The notes under the pieces are model-generated. The model did not search any database. It was not told the DNA's origin and saw only the letters and a list, made by a program, of their open reading frames with translations. This document shows, one piece after another, positions 1 through 4,295 of a stretch of 6,792 nt of DNA. Position numbers and translations under genes: made by a program. The number at the start of each line of letters is the position of its first letter. The stretch's first letter is position 1. Origin of the DNA: a bacterium (lineage in GTDB: Bacteria > Zixibacteria > MSB-5A5 > GN15 > FEB-12); NCBI GenBank assembly GCA_030640905.1, contig DAOWIM010000047.1:1-6792 (forward strand), in the 5' to 3' direction.

Positions 1-1
1 C

Positions 2-403
2 ATTCAACCGATTGATTTCAATAGGAGTCGGAAAACCAGCCGAAGCGGTGTTGCTAGGGAAGCTAAGAGATTTCTCGGTGTGCCATACTTGTGGGGTGGA
101 ATATCGACCGCCGGTTTTGACTGCTCCGGATTGGTCAGAACCGTTTTCTCGCGGTTTGGGATCTTCTTGCCGAGAGACACTAAGGACCAGATAAAGGAAG
201 GTTGTGAAATCGAGCGTGACCAAATGAAACACGGGGACCTTATATTTTTTGACCGACATGTCGGGATCGCCTGTGGCGAAGATTCTATTGTGCACGCTTC
301 GCTGGGGGGAGGAGGAGTGAGAGTCAATTCGATCCGACCCGGCGGAGTTGATTATCGACAGGACCTTGATCGTGATTACCGGACAACCAGGAGAATCATC
401 TGA
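2..403 (+). CDS. NlpC/P60 (C40) cysteine endopeptidase, C-terminal part
   Basis: The frame is open from the left edge, so the 5' end of the gene is missing; 133 residues are visible. They form a nearly complete NlpC/P60 catalytic domain. The sequence FLGVPYLWGG leads into FDCSGLV, whose nucleophile Cys codon is at 122-124. The catalytic His lies in RHVGI (257-259) and the third polar residue is probably the His of VHAS (293-295). The conserved HGDLIFF strand precedes the first His. The family cleaves gamma-D-Glu-diamino acid bonds in murein peptides. The tail (YRQDLDRDYRTTRRI) resembles the end of YkfC-type enzymes, which carry SH3b domains in front of this one; those would lie outside the window. 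The stop codon overlaps the start of the dipeptide epimerase, which supports a YkfC-like role supplying L-Ala-D-Glu. The family is secure; the exact substrate is inferred. Confidence 0.93.
   Translation: MQPIDFNRSRKTSRSGVAREAKRFLGVPYLWGGISTAGFDCSGLVRTVFSRFGIFLPRDTKDQIKEGCEIERDQMKHGDLIFFDRHVGIACGEDSIVHASLGGGGVRVNSIRPGGVDYRQDLDRDYRTTRRII
389..394 (+). promoter_or_regulatory. Shine-Dalgarno of the dipeptide epimerase
   Basis: AGGAGA lies 8 nt upstream of the ATG at 403, inside the 3' end of the NlpC/P60 gene. It fixes the epimerase start and fits coupled translation across the one-base stop/start overlap (TGATG). Confidence 0.8.
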
Positions 404-1431
404 TGCAATTCGATACTGTCAAAATGGTGTTACCCTTGAAAAAGAAATTTGCCGTCTCTCAGGGTGAGACAGATGTTAAGACTGTTTTTCTTACCGTACT
501 GAACAACCGATACGTGGGAGAGGCTTCCGGCTCGGTCTATCTTGGACCATCGGATGAAGAGATCGAAGCTGGTATCAAAGAGGGTATCGCCTTGCTCCGC
601 AAACAGGACAGTATAACCGCCGAGACGCTGGCAGAAATCTCAGGCTTCCCGATTCAACCAGCGGCCCGCGCTGCCTTGTCCGGTATGGTGTTGCATTACC
701 TGTCGGGCGAATCCAAACGCTACCCCTGGGAAGTGCTGGAGTTGGGTACGCCGGTGGGGGTGAGAAGTTCGGTTACGATCAGTGTCGACAAGCCGGCGGA
801 GATGATAAAAGCGATCAAACAATGTGAGTATCCGATTATCAAGATCAAGATGGGGCATGAGGAAGACATCATGATTCTCGACGCTCTTGATGCCGTCATC
901 GACAAGGAGATCAGGGTCGATGCTAATGGTGGTTGGTCGTGTGCTAAGGCTGAGGAGATGATACACCAGCTTTCGCGCAAAGGTGTCAAGGTTATTGAGC
1001 AACCCACTACATCGGAATTTGTTGACGAATGGCCGCATTTAAAAGGCAAGGCTGAGGATGTTGAGCTGATTGCCGATGAAAGCGTTCGCGATATGAAGGA
1101 CTATGCCCGGCTGGCGCGCCATGTCGATGGGATCAATATCAAGATGGAAAAATGCGGCGGCATCATAAACGGCATCCAGTTGGCTCGCAAGGCGCGTGAC
1201 GACGGCAAGAAAGTAATGCTTGGATGCATGGTTGAATCCTCGATTGGTATCGCACAGTCGCTCTATATGTCATCGCAGGCAGACTACTTCGATCTTGATG
1301 GTCCGGTGCTGTTGAAAGATGATATTGCCGAAGGGATTCGTTACGACAGGGAGTCGATTGAGGTTGACCGTGAGATTATCGGTGGCCCCAAGTTGAAACG
1401 AGATGTTATCGAAAAATATATCAGTGAATGA
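403..1431 (+). CDS. ykfB: L-Ala-D/L-Glu (dipeptide) epimerase, enolase superfamily
   Basis: A 342-residue cytoplasmic enzyme of the muconate-lactonising subgroup of the enolase superfamily, of normal length. The alpha/beta capping domain spans about residues 1-115 and the barrel follows. Catalytic and metal residues are all visible: KIK (K147, K149) on the second strand, metal ligands D173 (RVDANGGW), E199 (IEQP) and D225 (ADES), and the opposing catalytic lysine K247 in NIKMEKCGG. Near the C-terminus, GCMVESSIG (274-282) and the Asp-x-Asp of FDLDGP (D297, D299) match the specificity elements of L-Ala-D/L-Glu epimerases, which bind the dipeptide amino group. The reaction converts L-Ala-D-Glu from murein to L-Ala-L-Glu, which ordinary peptidases can degrade. 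The adjoining NlpC/P60 gene is the expected partner. Strong Shine-Dalgarno. Another dipeptide specificity (for example L-Ala-hydrophobic) is possible but less likely given the DxD motif and context. The symbol follows the B. subtilis gene. Confidence 0.93.
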   Translation: MQFDTVKMVLPLKKKFAVSQGETDVKTVFLTVLNNRYVGEASGSVYLGPSDEEIEAGIKEGIALLRKQDSITAETLAEISGFPIQPAARAALSGMVLHYLSGESKRYPWEVLELGTPVGVRSSVTISVDKPAEMIKAIKQCEYPIIKIKMGHEEDIMILDALDAVIDKEIRVDANGGWSCAKAEEMIHQLSRKGVKVIEQPTTSEFVDEWPHLKGKAEDVELIADESVRDMKDYARLARHVDGINIKMEKCGGIINGIQLARKARDDGKKVMLGCMVESSIGIAQSLYMSSQADYFDLDGPVLLKDDIAEGIRYDRESIEVDREIIGGPKLKRDVIEKYISE

Positions 1432-1969
1432 CGCCGGAGTGTTCTGTCGCCGGACCGGATTGCTCGTCGCGACGGTCGTAGTTATCCTCATCTCCTGTGG
1501 CGGACCACCGGCGCCAGCCGATCTGTCGCGTCCATATGACATCGTTGTTGTCTATCCCAAAGAAGGCCGGAAGATCGGTGCGGTCGATTCCACATTCATA
1601 TTTGGTCATGTCCCGACCGCCAAGAAAGATGCGATATACCGACTCCAGATCAATGGACAGGATGTTCCGGTTCATCGTGACGGCGGCTTTCTCGGTTTTG
1701 TACCGATAGAACCGGGCGAATTCGTCTTTAATCTCGAAGCCTTCCGACTTGACAATGTAACCGACACCAGATTCCCAGAGCATCTCAGTCAATCGGTCAC
1801 AGTGTTGGTACCGCAACCGTTGCAGACTGTCCCGCTATCGGATTCTCTGGTGATCCTAAGTGAGTATAGGCCACCAAAGGCGACCTGTCCCTGCGATCAG
1901 GAGATCGCCTTGGGGTTTCTTTTCGCGGCACGGCGGGATGTCGAGCATGGTTTTCGATTTCCGGATTGA
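1403..1969 (+). CDS. Lipoprotein N-acetylmuramoyl-L-alanine amidase, N-terminal part before frameshift
   Basis: This frame begins inside the epimerase 3' end (29-base overlap from ATG 1403). A GTG at 1424, 8 bases of overlap, is an alternative start; neither has a clear Shine-Dalgarno. Residues 16-31 are a typical lipoprotein signal: two Arg, a hydrophobic stretch (LLVATVVVILI) and the lipobox L29-I30-S31-C32. A Pro/Ala-rich linker and a beta-rich Ig-like domain (about residues 45-137, containing YPKEGRKIGAVDSTFIFG) follow. From about residue 159 onward the translation stops looking like protein and ends at TGA 1967-1969. The sensible continuation is in the next frame, where the amidase lies. 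I therefore read 1403-3390 as one gene broken by a one-base indel near 1870-1882; restoring it gives about 662 residues. The region after 1876 in this frame is probably not real. Confidence 0.8.
   Translation: MLSKNISVNDAGVFCRRTGLLVATVVVILISCGGPPAPADLSRPYDIVVVYPKEGRKIGAVDSTFIFGHVPTAKKDAIYRLQINGQDVPVHRDGGFLGFVPIEPGEFVFNLEAFRLDNVTDTRFPEHLSQSVTVLVPQPLQTVPLSDSLVILSEYRPPKATCPCDQEIALGFLFAARRDVEHGFRFPD
1870..1882 (+). other. Apparent -1 frameshift joining the two amidase frames
   Basis: The downstream amidase frame is open only back to a TAG at 1867-1869. From 1870 on it reads like continuous protein (KGDLSLRSGDRLGVSF, then GCRAWFSISGL), well before the TTG at 1966. The upstream frame reads well up to EYRPPK and then degenerates. 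The switch must lie between 1870 and about 1882. One extra A in the CCAAAGG run, or a ribosomal slip on A_AAG (1876-1879), would give EYRPPKGDLSLRSGD. A sequencing or assembly indel, a genuine mutation, or recoding would all fit. Confidence 0.75.
1877..1911 (+). other. Stem-loop at the amidase frameshift site
   Basis: AAGGCGA (1877-1883) pairs perfectly with TCGCCTT (1905-1911), and CCTG (1884-1887) pairs with CAGG (1898-1901) across a three-base bulge (1902-1904), leaving a 10-nt loop. The base of the stem includes the A_AAG site. Such a structure could promote polymerase slippage, sequencing error or ribosomal pausing; it is closer to the slip site than the usual 5-9 nt spacing of known stimulators. 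Confidence 0.5.
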
Positions 1970-3390
1970 TCGATTCGATGGAGATGGCCGAAGGTGAGCC
2001 ACACTTGCAGCCGTATTGGGGGGAGTCGGTTTTTGGTGGGGGCAAAGTCCCGGACTCCCTGAAGGTGGGCGGCTATTACTCGGCGTTCTGGGATATTCCC
2101 GCGACGATACAGGCCGACAGTTTGCATGTCGAGTATTTTCTGGCACCCCCCGCCGCTATAGATATCTTTATGGAGATCGGACTGCCGCCGTATGATTCGG
2201 TAGAGATGGCGCTGGCTGCTTACATTGACCCAACCCGACGAATGCCCGCCCATTCGTGGAGCAGTTATGCGGTTACGATCAACAGCCCCGATTTTCCTCG
2301 AACAGTCAGGTTTACCGACTCGGTGCAGATAATTCGGCACGAACCTACACGAGGGTATTTTTCGATTTTCCAGCCAGCCGGGGTAGAAGCTGAGGCGATT
2401 GGTGCCGAAGGCAGCTGGTACAAGTTGAAGCTAGCGCCATCGCAGCAGGCATGGGCAAGTAGCAATGCGGTGGAGTTACTACCGGCCGGTATCCAGACGC
2501 CGCGTTCCTATCTCAGTTCGATTCGTACATTTGACCAACCGGACAGAGTTGTTGTGGAGTTTCCGTTAAGTGGCAAGCACGCTTTCCAGGTGGTCGAAGA
2601 TGACCGCCGTACTATTAGAATTCGTTTGTTTGGTGTTGTAAGCAACACCGATTGGATTCGTTATGACACCGATGATGACCTGATCGACTATGCTACCTGG
2701 TTGCAGCCAGAGGAACTGGTTTATGAATTGAAGCTGCGATTGACCTTTGATATCTGGGGATACGATTCGTACTACGATGGCAACACCTTTGTCTTTGCGT
2801 TGAGAAAACCACCGGCTGACGTGAACCAACTGCGTGGTAAGAAAATAGTGATCGATCCGGGGCATTCAAGCGATCTTGGGGCAGTTGGTCCGACCGGCTT
2901 GACCGAAGCTTCGGCCAATCTCAAAATCGCTCTGGCCGTTCGTAAGTCGCTGCTATCGCGCGGCGCTCAGGTCATTATGACCCGTGATGACATGAGCCAT
3001 GTTGATCTCTATGATCGACCGGCAATCGCAAAAGAGAGTGGTGCGGATCTCTTTGTTTCGATCCACAACAACGCACTCCCCGATGGTGTCAATCCATTTG
3101 AGAACAACGGCAGCTCGACATATTACTATCACTTGCATTCGATTAATCTGGCCCGTGCTATCCAATCCGAGTTGTGTTCGGCTACCGGTCTGGGAGACTA
3201 TGGTTTGTATCACGGAAATCTCGCCGTTGTTCGACCGACCCAGTACCCGGCAGTCCTGGTTGAGTGTGCCTTCATGATGATATCCGAACAGGAGGCGCTC
3301 CTGAAATCCAGCAAATTCCACAATACGGTTGCGCGCGCCATCGTCCGAGGTATTGAGAACTACCTGCAGGAATACGACTATGCCCGCTAA
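1966..3390 (+). CDS. N-acetylmuramoyl-L-alanine amidase (Amidase_3), C-terminal part after frameshift
   Basis: A zinc amidase that cuts the bond between N-acetylmuramic acid and L-alanine in peptidoglycan. Numbering from TTG 1966: residues about 1-115 are an unrecognised beta-rich region, about 120-173 look like an SH3b-like module (IFQPAGVEAEAIGAEGSWY, then AWASSNAVELLP), about 180-282 resemble an AMIN-like beta domain, and 290-468 are the catalytic domain. Zinc ligands are H300 (VIDPGHSS), E314 (GLTEASANL) and H367 (SIHNNA); the catalytic Glu is E433 (VLVECAFM). All four are intact, so selection seems to have kept the enzyme active. TTG 1966 is only the first start-like codon after the frameshift and has no Shine-Dalgarno; the protein sense extends back to 1870. 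The true N-terminus is the lipoprotein part at 1403, so the mature enzyme should be lipid-anchored in the envelope. It probably acts with the upstream NlpC/P60 and epimerase genes. Confidence 0.92.
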   Translation: MIDSMEMAEGEPHLQPYWGESVFGGGKVPDSLKVGGYYSAFWDIPATIQADSLHVEYFLAPPAAIDIFMEIGLPPYDSVEMALAAYIDPTRRMPAHSWSSYAVTINSPDFPRTVRFTDSVQIIRHEPTRGYFSIFQPAGVEAEAIGAEGSWYKLKLAPSQQAWASSNAVELLPAGIQTPRSYLSSIRTFDQPDRVVVEFPLSGKHAFQVVEDDRRTIRIRLFGVVSNTDWIRYDTDDDLIDYATWLQPEELVYELKLRLTFDIWGYDSYYDGNTFVFALRKPPADVNQLRGKKIVIDPGHSSDLGAVGPTGLTEASANLKIALAVRKSLLSRGAQVIMTRDDMSHVDLYDRPAIAKESGADLFVSIHNNALPDGVNPFENNGSSTYYYHLHSINLARAIQSELCSATGLGDYGLYHGNLAVVRPTQYPAVLVECAFMMISEQEALLKSSKFHNTVARAIVRGIENYLQEYDYAR

Positions 3391-3631
3391 TCGAACTTCG
3401 ATATCGAATAGAAAACAACCGGTCTGGTTGGTAATGGCCGCCGTTGTGCTGGCTGGGGTGCTTCTGTTGGCCGATGCGTTTGGCCTGTTCGCATTATATA
3501 AGATCACAGCCCAACTTGGAATTGCTCTGCTTTTTTCAGCCTTTGCTCTTCTGGTTGGAAAAGGACGCTGGTCCGGATATGCCGCCACGGTAATTATCTG
3601 GCTGGCTGTGATCGCAATGTTGCTCTATTAG
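3380..3631 (+). CDS. Small three-helix membrane protein of unknown function
   Basis: An 83-residue protein starting at ATG 3380, inside the last 11 bases of the amidase gene. AGGA at 3368-3371, 8 nt upstream, supports this start over a possible in-frame start at 3329, whose extra residues lie over the amidase catalytic domain. After a short basic N-terminus (about residues 1-12) there are three hydrophobic stretches: about 14-33 (VWLVMAAVVLAGVLLLADAF), 34-58 (LFALYKITAQLGIALLFSAF onward) and 65-83, ending in LAVIAMLLY. I do not recognise the family. The overlap implies translation coupled to the amidase, so a role at the membrane in envelope maintenance is conceivable, but nothing in the sequence shows it. 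Confidence 0.72.
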   Translation: MPANRTSISNRKQPVWLVMAAVVLAGVLLLADAFGLFALYKITAQLGIALLFSAFALLVGKGRWSGYAATVIIWLAVIAMLLY

Positions 3632-3634
3632 GCG

Positions 3635-3646
3635 GGCACATGTGCC
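3635..3646. repeat. Perfect 12-bp palindrome just after the small membrane gene
   Basis: GGCACATGTGCC begins 4 bases after the TAG stop of the membrane protein. It is perfectly symmetrical. It could be an RNA hairpin (four pairs, four-base loop) or a protein-binding dyad. No T-run follows, so I do not call it an intrinsic terminator. Confidence 0.45.
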
Positions 3647-3767
3647 ACCCAACTGGATCAGGTAGAGTCTTCTTGAGACATAATACATATTTCTGATACA
3701 GTCAAGCAGGGTCACTTCGGTTTGATTTTGAAAAATCCGGCCAAAACGACCTCGACAGCAAAAACCC

Positions 3768-3789
3768 GTACTTTTTACGCAAAGAGTAC
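3768..3789. repeat. Inverted repeat, 9-bp stem with 4-nt loop
   Basis: GTACTTTTT (3768-3776) pairs with AAAGAGTAC (3781-3789) around the loop ACGC, with one G-T pair. As RNA on + it forms a compact hairpin, but the T-rich arm is within the stem rather than after it, so it is a poor terminator. It may be part of a structured RNA or a binding site. Confidence 0.45.
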
Positions 3790-3793
3790 CCTC

Positions 3794-3821
3794 GGCGAGT
3801 TATTACGGCTGTAGGCGAGTT
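3794..3821. repeat. 8-bp direct repeat, 20-bp period
   Basis: GGCGAGTT occurs at 3794-3801 and 3814-3821. The 20-bp period is close to two helical turns, as for paired activator sites, but two 8-mers could also be chance. Confidence 0.25.
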
Positions 3822-3882
3822 GTGAGAGTGGCGCGTAACTATCAAGCAGCACGGTACTTAAGGTGACTAGGTGAAGCGACAT

Positions 3883-3907
3883 GCTATACGTAGTCGTTAC
3901 GTATGGC
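3883..3907. repeat. Inverted repeat, 10-bp stem with 5-nt loop
   Basis: GCTATACGTA (3883-3892) pairs with TACGTATGGC (3898-3907) around GTCGT, with one G-T pair; the inner seven pairs are perfect. No T-run follows on either strand. It is about 100 bp upstream of the -35 box of the promoter at 4005, so it could be a regulator site or part of an untranslated RNA. Confidence 0.45.
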
Positions 3908-3986
3908 CGAAAAAGTGCCATCAACCGCAGTGACAACCTCGGGGAAAAGGCCGCTCATGTTCAATAAAAGTACTGATTTACTGCAT

Positions 3987-4004
3987 GGGAAGGCCAGTAT
4001 TCCC
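3987..4004. promoter_or_regulatory. Dyad abutting the -35 box (possible operator)
   Basis: GGGAA (3987-3991) and TTCCC (4000-4004) form an inverted repeat with an 8-bp spacer that ends on the base before TTGACA. The position suits an activator or repressor site acting on this promoter. The half-sites are only five bases, so confidence is low. Confidence 0.35.
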
Positions 4005-4033
4005 TTGACATAAGGCAATTTACACTATATTAT
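4005..4033 (+). promoter_or_regulatory. Sigma-70-type promoter for the HYR-repeat protein
   Basis: TTGACA (4005-4010), a 17-bp spacer and TATTAT (4028-4033) match the consensus except for one base in the -10 box. The flanking DNA is AT-rich. Transcription would begin near 4040, giving a leader of about 255 nt before the ATG at 4296. It is the best promoter in the non-coding region and points toward the repeat protein or toward a small RNA in front of it. The Bacteroidota-type TAnnTTTG element was not seen. Confidence 0.7.
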
Positions 4034-4071
4034 ATGCTCAGAGACCGGGAATATTTTGAGCCTCGGTTCTG

Positions 4072-4092
4072 ACTGCAAATGAGAATTGCAGT
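4072..4092 (+). other. Leader hairpin 1, perfect 7-bp stem
   Basis: ACTGCAA (4072-4078) pairs with TTGCAGT (4086-4092) around a 7-nt loop. It would lie about 30 nt into the transcript from the 4005 promoter. No U-run follows, so it is not a terminator as such. Confidence 0.45.
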
Positions 4093-4215
4093 GGACATTA
4101 GGTGATTCAATGAGGAGGCGTTAGTGGTCGGTTGTTCAAGCCTTGTAGACCTTCACAACTACGTTCGTACACACATCAAGTGCTACACAGATAAGATAGT
4201 AACATAACCGTTTGT

Positions 4216-4247
4216 TGCGTGTGGAGTGAACTATTCACTCGACCGCA
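4216..4247 (+). other. Leader hairpin 2, long near-perfect stem
   Basis: GAGTGAA (4224-4230) pairs perfectly with TTCACTC (4234-4240) around the loop CTA. Outside it, GT (4221-4222) pairs with AC (4242-4243) and TGCG (4216-4219) with CGCA (4244-4247), with one mismatch and one bulged T: 13 pairs in all. It ends 48 nt before the start codon and is followed by GAAAAAAG, not by a U-run. It could stabilise the leader, bind a protein, or act as DNA dyad. Confidence 0.5.
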
Positions 4248-4295
4248 TCGCATTGAAAAAAGTTAAACTTATGTATATATATATTGGGTAAGGGA

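Larger units (their letters stand above)
3632..4295. other. 664-bp non-coding region between the murein operon and the repeat protein
   Basis: No frame of useful length or protein-like composition is present on either strand, and I see no tRNA or rRNA. The region contains several inverted repeats, a short direct repeat, a strong sigma-70-like promoter with an adjoining dyad, and a long structured leader, listed separately. Its left part (3632-4004) might hold a small RNA or the remains of a lost gene; the sequence alone does not show which. Confidence 0.6.

Noticed and set aside
640..1049. Two minus-strand open frames within the epimerase gene.
   Set aside because: They mirror a strongly supported enolase-superfamily gene and show no protein-like features.
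1421..2340. Several overlapping minus-strand frames (up to 147 codons) and a + frame at 1497-1709.
   Set aside because: They lie opposite or across the lipoprotein/amidase gene and have no motif or ribosome binding site. The frames that continue into the amidase explain the region better.
2953..3588. A 211-codon open frame on the minus strand opposite the amidase and the small membrane gene.
   Set aside because: It is antisense to the Amidase_3 catalytic domain with all its motifs, and its translation has no recognisable domain or start signal.
3635..3655. Intrinsic terminator after the small membrane gene.
   Set aside because: The palindrome is there, but the following bases (ACCCAACTGG) have no T-run.
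3673..3702. Promoter TTGAGA with TACAGT after 18 bp.
   Set aside because: The -10 match is weak and no gene or RNA start follows nearby; the promoter at 4005 is far better.
4271..4291. ATG at 4271 as the start of the repeat protein or a leader peptide.
   Set aside because: It is out of frame with the repeat protein and hits a TAA after six codons. No Shine-Dalgarno precedes it.
3841..4295. Cyclic di-GMP or other known riboswitch upstream of the surface protein.
   Set aside because: I looked for the conserved GEMM-type elements and did not see them; the hairpins present do not match any class I know.
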